DNA from: Chlamydiifrater volucris
GTDB lineage: Bacteria; Chlamydiota; Chlamydiia; Chlamydiales; Chlamydiaceae
Reading direction: 5' to 3'
Assembly: GCF_902806995.1 (NCBI RefSeq)
Contig: NZ_LR777654.1
Span: forward strand, 1,054,001-1,118,000
Length of the DNA stretch: 64,000 nt
The position numbers and the translations under genes were made by a program. The notes below the pieces were generated by a model, which was given only the letters and a program-made list of their open reading frames with translations, was not told the DNA's origin and made no database searches. Position 1 is the first letter of the stretch. Each line of letters begins with the position of its first letter. This document shows, piece after piece, positions 1-8,214 of the stretch.

Positions 1-999
1 ATCGACAGATGTCGGATCATGAGAAACAATGGTTACATTGAACTGCAAATCTTGGCTATCAAACACAAAATTTGTGCCAGAGATTTTACTAACAAACTGT
101 AATAGTTCGATAATAGAAATATCTTGGAAATTAACCGTATACCCGTTTTCCTTGAGGTCATCGCAAGAGAGTTGCTTAGTACTTTCAAAATTAACTACAG
201 AGCCTCTCTCTTTAAACCCTCTATCCTTTGCAGCGGTCACTAAAGTGTGAACGTTGGAATCGTCTTCCGGTGGTTTATTCTCCAAATTCTGTTGCGCATG
301 GGCTTTTGCTACTTCTGCAGCTCGTTTGGCCAAAGCTTGTTTGTCGTCCCAAATTTCAGCTACGGTTTCTGTATCTATCTCTCTGTCACGAGCTGTAGGA
401 TCAGCCAATTGTTTAGGAGGAAACTTACTGCTTCCTCCTCGGTTAGGAGGGAGTTTGCCTGCTATTCGTTTTTCTGCAGCTTGTTTTTCTAAAGCTTGCC
501 CGGCAGATAGTTGTTTAGAAGCTGACTGTTTAGAAGCAGAACTCCTACTCAATCCCTTAACAAGACTACCATTTTTTGCCGTATGAGAAGTCGGGCTTGT
601 CTCTCCGAACCCAAATCCTTGCGACGCCGCCGGTGGGGTGAAGGAATTTGAGGATCTCTTACCAGAACTACGGATGGTCACCCCAGAAGGCGGTTTCGTC
701 TGCACTCCTGAAGGATGCGCAGCCACAGACCTTCTGGGTGGTGTGGGTTTACTAGTAGCGTTCTTTGGACATGCAGCAACCAGCCCCTCTAATCCACCAT
801 CAGACATGCGCCCTCTAGGATGATCGGCATATATCTCCTGATTTTTCCTAACTCCTTTTGCATCACCGCTACGAGAACCATCAAAGCCTAGGACTGCAGA
901 AGGAAAGCAAAATGCGACAAGAAAAGCTCCCATCTGTTGCTTTTGTTTACGAGCGGACCGTAAGACTTTTTTAATAAACTTTGAAATCACGTTTTTCAC
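1..999 (-). CDS. cdsC: T3S outer-membrane secretin SctC/CdsC, 5' part only
   Basis: This is the N-terminal 333 codons of a secretin; the rest lies beyond the left edge. The frame is open to base 1. I chose the GTG at 999 because it overlaps the pkn5 stop as GTGA, which implies translational coupling. An internal ATG at 933 would also keep the hydrophobic signal segment (MGAFLVAFCFPSAVLG). After the signal come about 180 residues of Ser/Pro/Lys-rich low complexity. A secretin N-domain follows near residues 290-333, visible as VNFQDISIIELLQFVSK and then NFVFDSQDLQFNVTIVS. In the family, secretins form the outer-membrane ring of the injectisome. A long N-terminal extension is usual in chlamydial CdsC. 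It is the last gene of the operon seen here. Confidence 0.88.
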   Translation of the reverse strand, partial: MKNVISKFIKKVLRSARKQKQQMGAFLVAFCFPSAVLGFDGSRSGDAKGVRKNQEIYADHPRGRMSDGGLEGLVAACPKNATSKPTPPRRSVAAHPSGVQTKPPSGVTIRSSGKRSSNSFTPPAASQGFGFGETSPTSHTAKNGSLVKGLSRSSASKQSASKQLSAGQALEKQAAEKRIAGKLPPNRGGSSKFPPKQLADPTARDREIDTETVAEIWDDKQALAKRAAEVAKAHAQQNLENKPPEDDSNVHTLVTAAKDRGFKERGSVVNFESTKQLSCDDLKENGYTVNFQDISIIELLQFVSKISGTNFVFDSQDLQFNVTIVSHDPTSVD

Positions 1000-2510
1000 T
1001 GTGTTCTCTTTAAACTAATAAGCGTTCTCGCATCAGAGTCATTCCAGGTCATCTGGGCACAAGCACCCACCATGTCATCCATAACTTGGAACATACTCGT
1101 TTGCTCTCTATCTTGCAACTCCAGACATAAGGGAATTGTTAAAAGATTGGAGAAAACATCTTCCTGCCAATTATGTAATATTGCTTCATCTCCTATTTCC
1201 CATGCAACCTCGGTTTCCCTAATTTGCTCGGAAGAGATTTTCCCTAAGGGATCTTCGTTTCCAAAAACCTTCTTCACCTTACCTTTTGAAGAAACTATAT
1301 GTAGAGAAGTCTTACCACAGGCAACACACGTAAGAATATTATTTGTAGCAGACAATCTAAGAGCCGTTAAAGAAACTCCTCCACTAGGAAATGGTGGATG
1401 CATCGCAGAAATAAGATCATTGACCTCTCTTACAGCATCCTTCAATGATAGCCTGTTTATAGCACTACGAAATAAACCTTTTACATAAGCTAAAGGCAAC
1501 AGCATCTTTGATCGCGTTTCATCCTCAACTTGAGCTAAAACAAAGATATATTCATTCCCCCTAGAGATACTTTCGTAGTAAACGGGAACAAGCGATGTTA
1601 CATGACGAGAAAGAGCTAACTCCATACTTGTTGGCGCCGATACCGACCGTGGAGACAGTATCTCCAAGCTATCAGAAAGACTTTCATGAAACTCTGTTAT
1701 GGAATCGTAACTTCTATGATCTTTTTCTAAAGCCTGTGATTCTTCATAGGTCTCGATATCTGCCAGTAATTCCGTTACTGAAGCATACCTTGAAGATGGA
1801 GAAGGATGTAGCGCTTTTGCAATAATCTTCCCTATTTCCTCAGGAACCAAAGAAAGATACACTCTTCCCAAAGATAGTCTGCCCAGAATAAGCTCATAAG
1901 CTATTACTCCCAAGGAATAAATATCTGCATTATAAGATATTTGCTTGCCAAATTTTTGCTCTGGACTCATGTATGCAGGGGTCCCGTCCAGGGCTGCTGA
2001 GGCTTTAGGGAAATATACAAAATCGGAAGAAGATATTCCAAAATCCACCAACTTCACTATATTGTCGCTGGTAACAAGAATATTTTCTGGTTTCAAATCT
2101 TTATGCAAGATGTCTTGCTTGTGTAAGTACTCAATTGCTGAAGCTATCTGCTTTACAATATCTAGAGCCTTGCGAAGAGAAATAGGCTCATGCAAAATAA
2201 TGTCCCTGAGAGATCTTCCACGAACATACTCCATGGCTATGTATAGTCCTTTCTCCCATTTCCCGTAGCTTAGCAGGCGGACAACGCCTGGATGATTTAC
2301 TTTTCCTATGATCTTTGCTTCTTTCAGGAAACTTTCTACATTCTCCCGGTGGAAAACATGCGGGGCAGACAAAATTTTTACGGCAACGGGCAGACCGGAG
2401 CTTCTTTGTCTAGCAAGAAACACCTTGCTTTTAGTTCCGTTTGCGAGGATCGTTTCTATACGATAACCCCCTATCACCAGACCTTTGAAAGAATTCTCTT
2501 CGCCGTCCAT
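996..2510 (-). CDS. pkn5: Ser/Thr protein kinase Pkn5 of the T3S cluster
   Basis: A 504-residue protein with a eukaryotic-type kinase domain at about residues 15-265. The VAVK lysine is K45, the catalytic loop is HKDLKPEN (136-143), DFG is 156-158 and the activation segment ends in GTPAYMSPEQ. The glycine loop is unusual (ANGTKSKV instead of GxGxxG), so ATP binding may be weak or atypical. The C-terminal 240 residues match nothing I recognise. In C. trachomatis the equivalent gene (CT673) sits between cdsQ and cdsC, and the protein is a T3S substrate. It starts 15 bp after cdsQ ends and its stop overlaps the cdsC start. Phosphorylation of host or T3S proteins is inferred from context only. 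Confidence 0.9.
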   Translation of the reverse strand: MDGEENSFKGLVIGGYRIETILANGTKSKVFLARQRSSGLPVAVKILSAPHVFHRENVESFLKEAKIIGKVNHPGVVRLLSYGKWEKGLYIAMEYVRGRSLRDIILHEPISLRKALDIVKQIASAIEYLHKQDILHKDLKPENILVTSDNIVKLVDFGISSSDFVYFPKASAALDGTPAYMSPEQKFGKQISYNADIYSLGVIAYELILGRLSLGRVYLSLVPEEIGKIIAKALHPSPSSRYASVTELLADIETYEESQALEKDHRSYDSITEFHESLSDSLEILSPRSVSAPTSMELALSRHVTSLVPVYYESISRGNEYIFVLAQVEDETRSKMLLPLAYVKGLFRSAINRLSLKDAVREVNDLISAMHPPFPSGGVSLTALRLSATNNILTCVACGKTSLHIVSSKGKVKKVFGNEDPLGKISSEQIRETEVAWEIGDEAILHNWQEDVFSNLLTIPLCLELQDREQTSMFQVMDDMVGACAQMTWNDSDARTLISLKRTQ

Positions 2511-2525
2511 GGAAAGCCATTTTGA

Positions 2526-3683
2526 TTAAATATCTAAAACTCTGACTCCAAGAACATCCCCTAATGCAATAATCTCCCCCCTTCCAACTTTTGCTCCTTG
2601 AACCACTAAGTCCACCCCTTGATTTGGACTAACTCCCAAATTTAGGGTGCTTCCAGGCGTTAATTTCATAAACTCTTCAACAGTTAATGAGTACCTAGCC
2701 ACCTCTACCACCAGATTAATAGGGAGCTTCGAAAGAGCATCTTTACCCTCGCTAGCATTTTCTGGTGCTGGCGCTGAAGCATTTTCTGGTTGATCTTCCA
2801 TGTGATTGGCCTCCTCCTCTGGGGTAATAGCGGAATACCCAGTAATTTTAAATTCTGTTGAAGTAGCATCTACAAATCGCCCACCAAAGAATTTCTTCTT
2901 TTGAATGGACACTAATGCTCCACACTCTCCCGTTTCTGGATCAAACATACACCCGTCCAGCATAACAAATGACCCAGGAACAATCGCCTGCCACTCTTCT
3001 TTGGTTAAGTTACTATGTCCAACCTCGATAGCCATTGTTAATGGCAAAGTTTTATCTATCTTTTCTGGATCAAAAGCAGCGTTTAATCCGGAAAAGAAGG
3101 TCTCGCATCCTCCTATTGTTTCCTGAGGAAACAATAGTCTGAAGCGAAAAACCTTACCATCCAAGACACAAGAAATATCTATGACTTGACAATCTTCTGT
3201 AACTGCCGATGCTGAAAACTCTGCGTCTCCAGCAACTTTTATCGACATTGAAGGAATCCACTGCAAGGTTTGCAATAGATGACTCATCTCTGCCACAAAG
3301 TAATAATGAAATCCTAGCAATTTATCCTTCTCATAAAAATAAGAAGCTAGCGTACTATCAGAGAAAACGGAAATTATCCATTCCTTCAGATCCTCTTCCG
3401 ACGATACCAAGAAAAATTTTCCGGGATTTACCGGTTGCATTACCATAGGTTGCACTAAGCAATGCATCCCAAATTCTGATAAAGCCTGTTTGGGCTTCAT
3501 CTTCCCTCGAAGTTCAAAAGAAAGAGAACAGGTGGTTTTACCAAACTTTTCCTTTAGTAACCGACAACATTCCTCCAAAGGAAAAATTGGCGGCGATAAG
3601 GAGATTTCCTTCCCCCCCAAACTGTCGAGGAACTCTTCTCGATGCTTTAGCCAGCTGACTCCAGGTTCCATCATACTTGTCAT
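2526..3683 (-). CDS. cdsQ: T3S cytoplasmic ring (sorting platform) protein CdsQ/SctQ
   Basis: A 385-residue protein with two SPOA (surface presentation of antigens) domains, one near residues 215-285 and one at the C-terminus (about 320-385, ending VGRGEIIALGDVLGVRVLDI). The N-terminal 200 residues are the variable SctQ region. An Ala/Glu-rich linker joins the SPOA domains. SctQ proteins, related to FliM/FliN, build the C-ring that receives effectors and chaperones. The gene lies between cdsP and pkn5, the conserved chlamydial position. Start ATG at 3683; a Met four residues later is an alternative. Confidence 0.92.
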   Translation of the reverse strand: MTSMMEPGVSWLKHREEFLDSLGGKEISLSPPIFPLEECCRLLKEKFGKTTCSLSFELRGKMKPKQALSEFGMHCLVQPMVMQPVNPGKFFLVSSEEDLKEWIISVFSDSTLASYFYEKDKLLGFHYYFVAEMSHLLQTLQWIPSMSIKVAGDAEFSASAVTEDCQVIDISCVLDGKVFRFRLLFPQETIGGCETFFSGLNAAFDPEKIDKTLPLTMAIEVGHSNLTKEEWQAIVPGSFVMLDGCMFDPETGECGALVSIQKKKFFGGRFVDATSTEFKITGYSAITPEEEANHMEDQPENASAPAPENASEGKDALSKLPINLVVEVARYSLTVEEFMKLTPGSTLNLGVSPNQGVDLVVQGAKVGRGEIIALGDVLGVRVLDI

Positions 3684-3725
3684 ATCAACCCATCATGATG
3701 TGCAGCAGAAAGCCACACATTTTTC

Positions 3726-4562
3726 CTACAATTGAACTTCTTGTATTACTTGCTCTTCTTTTTGCTGGTCTCGACGATTTTTATCATTTTGACCCTCTCT
3801 GTCCTTTTCAGAGTCACGATGTTGTATAGAAGCCGCTATCATATGTAAAGGACTTTGGATTTCTTCCCGAGTAGGCAGTTGAACAACTTGACCTGCAACC
3901 ACCATCTCTCTCAGAACTAATTGACGGTTTCCTAAGTTTTGGACTAAAACCTGCAAATTTTCAGGGTTCCCCAACACCAGCTCCATAGCCTTCGCTGCTT
4001 GAGCTTGATCGGTAAAATTGGAAAAGGCAACGGAGATACCTTCGCCTTCCTTAGTCATGGTCAAATTCGCGCCCACAAAAGCCTCAGGCACTTCCTGACT
4101 CTCGGAAAGAATAACTTCTACGAGCTGTCCGCCTTGGATATCTCCAATGAACATGGAATCTACAGCTTTCACTATGCAGCTCTCCACCCAATCTAAGGAA
4201 GGAGCAGACACTACCACAGAAGCAGCTTCTAAAGAAGTTTCTACGCTTTGGGGAGCGATAACATCCATCATTGCCAACCCTGCTGCTCCCCCGTCATAAA
4301 GAAGACCTTCTTTGCTTTCCTTTTTTTCTTCCTTAGTCGCTATAGAGGCTGGCCCCTCTTCTAATTTTTTATCTTCCTGCCCCCGTCGTTCTCCTCTTGC
4401 AACTTTCCCTTGCTGACGAGAATTGGATCGAGTTTCCCGATTTAAAGAGAAAGTTTTAACATCTCGATTATCTACAGGTTCGGGCTTGTTGTTTTTCGTA
4501 ATACGGGAATCCTTATTGCAGCTATAAAGAGATGTGTCTCCTGAAGTTTTATTTAGTTCCAT
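3726..4562 (-). CDS. cdsP: CT671-type T3S protein, probable needle-length regulator (SctP-like)
   Basis: A 278-residue protein with a charged, low-complexity first half rich in Lys, Glu and Arg. A more ordered C-terminal half follows at about 120-245, before a polar Glu/Gln tail. Assignment rests mainly on position between cdsO and cdsQ, where SctP/FliK-type rulers are found in T3S and flagellar operons and where CT671 lies in C. trachomatis. Sequence similarity to SctP is too low for me to see directly. The start ATG is 22 bp downstream of the cdsO stop. Confidence 0.75.
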   Translation of the reverse strand: MELNKTSGDTSLYSCNKDSRITKNNKPEPVDNRDVKTFSLNRETRSNSRQQGKVARGERRGQEDKKLEEGPASIATKEEKKESKEGLLYDGGAAGLAMMDVIAPQSVETSLEAASVVVSAPSLDWVESCIVKAVDSMFIGDIQGGQLVEVILSESQEVPEAFVGANLTMTKEGEGISVAFSNFTDQAQAAKAMELVLGNPENLQVLVQNLGNRQLVLREMVVAGQVVQLPTREEIQSPLHMIAASIQHRDSEKDREGQNDKNRRDQQKEEQVIQEVQL

Positions 4563-4584
4563 ATTACCTTCCCCCTTATCAATC

Positions 4585-5073
4585 TTAGTGTTTCCTTCGA
4601 CGCAACTGGAAGAGCAGCTGCCCCATTTCGTCTTGTTCTTTTTCTTCTGCTCGCGCTTCTTCTTGTAAAGCTTCTTTCATCCAACTTTCTTTGTGTAGAC
4701 GAGTTTTTTCTTCCTCTTTTCGTCTTTTCGTCAAATCTACTTCTGCTTTTTCCAGTTCTTTGGCAGCTACTAGCACAAGCTCTTTTTGTTTTTTAACTTT
4801 TTCTTCCTCCTCAGCCAATTGAACTGCCACTACTTTGATATATGACTTTATTTTTAGCACTTCTTCACTAGTTGTCCCCTCATCCAGCTTCTCTCTAAGC
4901 TGCTGGATTTTCTGCATATAGTGGTTTTTTACTTTATCTCGCCCGGACTCTTTTTCTCTGAGTTTTTCTTTTTCTATCTCCAGTAAACGACGTTTTTCCT
5001 TGACCACTTTCTCAGCACGTTCTACCCGATCACGCTTAATAGTCAGTACAGTTTCCAGAGGATACTTAGGCAT
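4585..5073 (-). CDS. cdsO: T3S stalk protein CdsO (SctO/FliJ-like)
   Basis: A 162-residue, almost wholly helical, charged protein with heptad-like Lys/Glu/Leu repeats across most of its length, as expected for the two-helix coiled coil of SctO/FliJ. It begins MPKYPLETVLTIKRDRVERA, close to the YscO/FliJ N-terminal pattern. SctO proteins sit in the central pore of the ATPase hexamer and connect it to the export gate. The gene follows cdsN directly (30 bp), the standard order for the ATPase-stalk pair. Confidence 0.88.
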   Translation of the reverse strand: MPKYPLETVLTIKRDRVERAEKVVKEKRRLLEIEKEKLREKESGRDKVKNHYMQKIQQLREKLDEGTTSEEVLKIKSYIKVVAVQLAEEEEKVKKQKELVLVAAKELEKAEVDLTKRRKEEEKTRLHKESWMKEALQEEARAEEKEQDEMGQLLFQLRRRKH

Positions 5074-5103
5074 TTCCTACTCTTTTCCCGAGCTTCTTTT
5101 GCA

Positions 5104-6432
5104 CTAACGGAATATGGCTCTTAATTGTTGAGCTGCTTCCTCATAATTTGTTTTTTCGTGCATATCCTGCTTTAAGAAACGATTTAGTTTATCAATATGG
5201 TCAATGGCAAAATCTACTTCCCTATCAGACCCACGCTTATACTCACCGATGCGAATCAACATCTCGTTAGCCTTATACTTAGCCAATACTTCCCTGGCTT
5301 TCCCTATAATCCTACGCTGTTCCTCAGGAACAATGGCCGTTAATAAACGGCTAATAGATGCCAAGACATCTATTGCTGGGTAATGGTAAGACTGAGCAAG
5401 AGCGTTTGAAAGCACAATATGACCATCAAGAATAGACTTCACTTCATCAGCCACAGGCTCGTTCATATCATCTCCCGCAACCAAGACCGTATATAGAGCA
5501 GTAATAGATCCTTTATCCGATGCCCCTGCCCGCTCCAATAGTTTGGGTAAGGTAGAAAATACAGATGGAGTGTACCCTGCTCGAGCTGGAGGTTCTCCCG
5601 CTGCTAATCCCACCTCCCTCAAAGCTCGAGCAAACCTAGTGACAGAATCCATCATCAAAATAACAGTCTTACCTTGATCTCTGAAATACTCTGCAATCGC
5701 TGTGCCTACGTAAGCAGCATTTAACCGGAGCTGAGAAGACTGGTCAGAAGTAGAGATGACTATTACTGAACGTTTCATTCCCTCTTCACCAAGATCCTTT
5801 TCTATGAATTCTCTGGCCTCTCGTCCCCGTTCTCCAATTAAAGTAATGACGTTAACATCAGCCTCTTCTGCATTTCTGGCAATCATTCCTAACAGAGAAG
5901 ACTTACCAACTCCAGCACCGGCAAATATCCCTACCCTTTGGCCTCTGGCAATAGTTAACATACCATCAATGCAGCGAACACCCGTGGATATGATGGTGTC
6001 CAATCGCTTCCTTTTTAGTGGGTCAGGAGGAGCTCGAAAAATAGGATACACTTCGTCGGCGTCCACAAGAGGCCCTTTAGTATCCACATCGATAGGCTCT
6101 CCGAGCCCATTAATCACTCGCCCCAGCAATCCTTGGCCAGCACGAATATGTAGGGGCATTCCTGTGGGAATAACTTCTGATGAAGGGCTTACACCCGTCA
6201 ATTCTCCTAACGGTGATAGAAAAGCAAAGTCTGAGGTAAATCCTACTACTTCAGTAACTAGAGGCTCCATATTAGCTCTTTTAACCAAACAAACCTCGCC
6301 TACGCGAATGTTTGGCACAACAGCTTTGATTAACATCCCCACCACTTCTACAATTCGTCCAACCATAGACGTGAGATGAACATCCTTTAAGCCTGAAAGG
6401 AGAGTATCAAATTCTGTCGTAAGACCTTCCAT
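5104..6432 (-). CDS. cdsN: T3S ATPase CdsN (SctN)
   Basis: A 442-residue F1-type ATPase of the SctN/FliI family. Walker A is AGAGVGKSS (171-179), Walker B is VILMMD ending at D262, and ERGREAREF at 201-209 is the family signature with the catalytic Glu nearby. Full length for the family. It powers unfolding and chaperone release of T3S substrates at the inner membrane. It begins three bases after the stop of the upstream CT668-type gene, so the two are tightly coupled. Confidence 0.97.
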   Translation of the reverse strand: MEGLTTEFDTLLSGLKDVHLTSMVGRIVEVVGMLIKAVVPNIRVGEVCLVKRANMEPLVTEVVGFTSDFAFLSPLGELTGVSPSSEVIPTGMPLHIRAGQGLLGRVINGLGEPIDVDTKGPLVDADEVYPIFRAPPDPLKRKRLDTIISTGVRCIDGMLTIARGQRVGIFAGAGVGKSSLLGMIARNAEEADVNVITLIGERGREAREFIEKDLGEEGMKRSVIVISTSDQSSQLRLNAAYVGTAIAEYFRDQGKTVILMMDSVTRFARALREVGLAAGEPPARAGYTPSVFSTLPKLLERAGASDKGSITALYTVLVAGDDMNEPVADEVKSILDGHIVLSNALAQSYHYPAIDVLASISRLLTAIVPEEQRRIIGKAREVLAKYKANEMLIRIGEYKRGSDREVDFAIDHIDKLNRFLKQDMHEKTNYEEAAQQLRAIFR

Positions 6433-6435
6433 GGA

Positions 6436-7116
6436 TTAACCCAATTGTGTTGTCATAATTGTTTTAATACTACTCACAGTTGTCCCAACAATGCTGGAGA
6501 AAAGCTCTGCGCGCTGAGTAGCACGTTGCACAGCGTATTGAATTTTCATGAAATTCGCTACACTTTCTGGCTCCCCATTCCTATCGGAAAAGTATAAAAG
6601 AGCCCTGTTAAGGACTTCCTCTCCGGAAGAAATCCAATCTACTACTCGTCGAGCGACAGAACGATTTTCTTCCTTATCTTTATCAGAGTCTTGCAGAGAT
6701 TGTCCTGAATGTTGAGCTATAGCAGCTAAATCTTTATCTATCAGATTCATGATAGTATTCACAGCTTCTATGTGCTCTGCTTGCAACTTTTCTGTGCGTT
6801 CGGAATCATGCATTTGCAGCTTAAAATCATTGAGCCTTCGCTTCAAATTATTGATTTGTTCCTCTAACTCTGCGGATTGAAGCTCCTCTTCTATCTCCTT
6901 ATCAACAAGACTAGAATTTTTTTCCCGAATAAGAGACATAAGATCTGGCTTATCAATAACTGTTTTCTCTACAGCTATCTCAGAAGATTTGGAAAGAGAA
7001 AAACTTTTTATATCTTTCCTATTTGCCTCCTGAACAGAAGGCTTCCCTGTTTGTTCTGTAGAAGAAACAGGATCCTCAGAATCCATTCCTGTTAAAGCTT
7101 TTATAACATCTATCAT
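6436..7116 (-). CDS. CT668-type T3S cluster protein, function unknown
   Basis: A 226-residue protein starting MIDVIKALTGM. An in-frame TTG nine codons earlier (7143) would give a longer form; I prefer the ATG. The middle (about residues 85-125) is a predicted coiled coil rich in Glu, Lys and Leu. The C-terminal 60 residues (WISSGEEVLNRALLYFSDR onward) look ordered. The gene lies immediately upstream of the ATPase, where other T3S systems encode the SctL stator, but I see no convincing SctL motif, and the chlamydial SctL is encoded elsewhere. It is conserved in this place in Chlamydia. Confidence 0.8.
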   Translation of the reverse strand: MIDVIKALTGMDSEDPVSSTEQTGKPSVQEANRKDIKSFSLSKSSEIAVEKTVIDKPDLMSLIREKNSSLVDKEIEEELQSAELEEQINNLKRRLNDFKLQMHDSERTEKLQAEHIEAVNTIMNLIDKDLAAIAQHSGQSLQDSDKDKEENRSVARRVVDWISSGEEVLNRALLYFSDRNGEPESVANFMKIQYAVQRATQRAELFSSIVGTTVSSIKTIMTTQLG

Positions 7117-7185
7117 CTCGTAACCACTCTGCTTCTGCGTCAAGATTTTCTGGCTAAATACTGGAAATTTGGCTTCCTCCCAAAA

Positions 7186-7626
7186 TTATCTTAATGGGCC
7201 AGCACTTTTCTTAGCCAAAGCCTCATGCCAATCCATGATAGAGCGAGCAAAAGCTTTTGTCGTAGCAATTTCACATTCAGCCAAAATCTTTTCTGCTAAA
7301 CGGAAACTGTTCTCTAAACTTTCTCTTCGCACTTCAAAAGTGCTACCCTGATCCAAGACGATTAACATATGTGTTAGAGAGAGAAAAGCTTTAATACTCC
7401 AGTTATCCCCTTCTCGTTCATGTAAGGCGGACAATCTCTCTGCAGCCTCTTTCAATTGCATCTTATGCAGAGCTATAAGAGCCTGTCCCAACTCTTTTGC
7501 GTAATGTTCAGAGTCAAGAACACCGAGAGCATCAAAGATCTTCCTTGCTCCCTCTTCATCCCCTTGCTTCATAGCTAACATGCCACCCTCAAACAAGAGC
7601 GCAAAATCTTCTTTAAAACTTTCCAT
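7186..7626 (-). CDS. cdsG: CdsG, needle-subunit co-chaperone (TPR-like)
   Basis: A 146-residue helical protein, equivalent by position and size to CT667 (CdsG). CdsE and CdsG together chaperone the needle subunit CdsF in Chlamydia. Repeated helix pairs with Ala/Leu spacing (for example AKELGQALIALHKMQL) suggest TPR-type folding, as in PscG/YscG. A strong Shine-Dalgarno (GGGAGGAAGC) lies about 5 bases before the ATG at 7626. It is 27 bp downstream of cdsF. Confidence 0.85.
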   Translation of the reverse strand: MESFKEDFALLFEGGMLAMKQGDEEGARKIFDALGVLDSEHYAKELGQALIALHKMQLKEAAERLSALHEREGDNWSIKAFLSLTHMLIVLDQGSTFEVRRESLENSFRLAEKILAECEIATTKAFARSIMDWHEALAKKSAGPLR

Positions 7627-7653
7627 AAAAGCTTCCTCCCGTCCTTCGTATTA

Positions 7654-7905
7654 TTAACTACCTTTAACAGCTCTTGCCATAGTGATCATTTCCGTGTGAA
7701 CAGCAGTAAGAACGTTAGAAACAGCTTCAACATATTGCGACAAAATCTGCATACGGAATTGAAGGTTGAACATTGTCCCTAGATCAACAGTTCCTTGAGT
7801 GGATGTCTCTAGTTCAGTAAGATATTGCTGGACTCCCTGCACATACTTACATATGCCGTCCAACATCTCATTAAAATTAAAAACTGTACAGCTACTACTG
7901 GACAT
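7654..7905 (-). CDS. cdsF: T3S needle filament subunit CdsF (SctF)
   Basis: An 83-residue helical protein of needle-subunit size (usual range 80-87), flanked by genes for its two co-chaperones CdsE and CdsG. The C-terminal helix (VEAVSNVLTAVHTEMITMA) has the amphipathic character of MxiH-family needle proteins. One Cys (C6) lies near the N-terminus; disulfide-linked needle protein is known in chlamydial elementary bodies. The SD-like AAGGGGGC precedes the ATG. Confidence 0.9.
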   Translation of the reverse strand: MSSSSCTVFNFNEMLDGICKYVQGVQQYLTELETSTQGTVDLGTMFNLQFRMQILSQYVEAVSNVLTAVHTEMITMARAVKGS

Positions 7906-7924
7906 AAAAGTTAGCCCCCTTCAA

Positions 7925-8173
7925 TTACACAATTTTACGGTTGATTCGCCCAAGAACTTTCTGGAGGGCTAAATAACCCGCCAATAGTGTTTGTTTTTTC
8001 TCGAAAGAATCCTTATCAGCACCCTCTCGAAGCATAGCGTTGAGCACTCTTACTTTTTCTCCGATGGAATTATTTACCTTCTGAGCCTCAGTAGAGTCAC
8101 TCATAGTGACTTCCAAATCAAAAGATTCTTGTTTATCTCTTGCACTTTTTTTTGTGCTCTCCATATTGAACAT
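7925..8173 (-). CDS. cdsE: CdsE, needle-subunit co-chaperone
   Basis: An 82-residue charged protein just upstream of cdsF, matching the position and size of CT665 (CdsE). In C. trachomatis CdsE and CdsG form a heterodimer that holds CdsF soluble. The C-terminal half (VRVLNAMLREG and onward) is predicted helical, like PscE. Met4 is a possible alternative start. Confidence 0.82.
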   Translation of the reverse strand: MFNMESTKKSARDKQESFDLEVTMSDSTEAQKVNNSIGEKVRVLNAMLREGADKDSFEKKQTLLAGYLALQKVLGRINRKIV

Positions 8174-8214
8174 AAAAACAGTACCTTTTTTACAAAGCTT
8201 TTTATTTTAAATGG

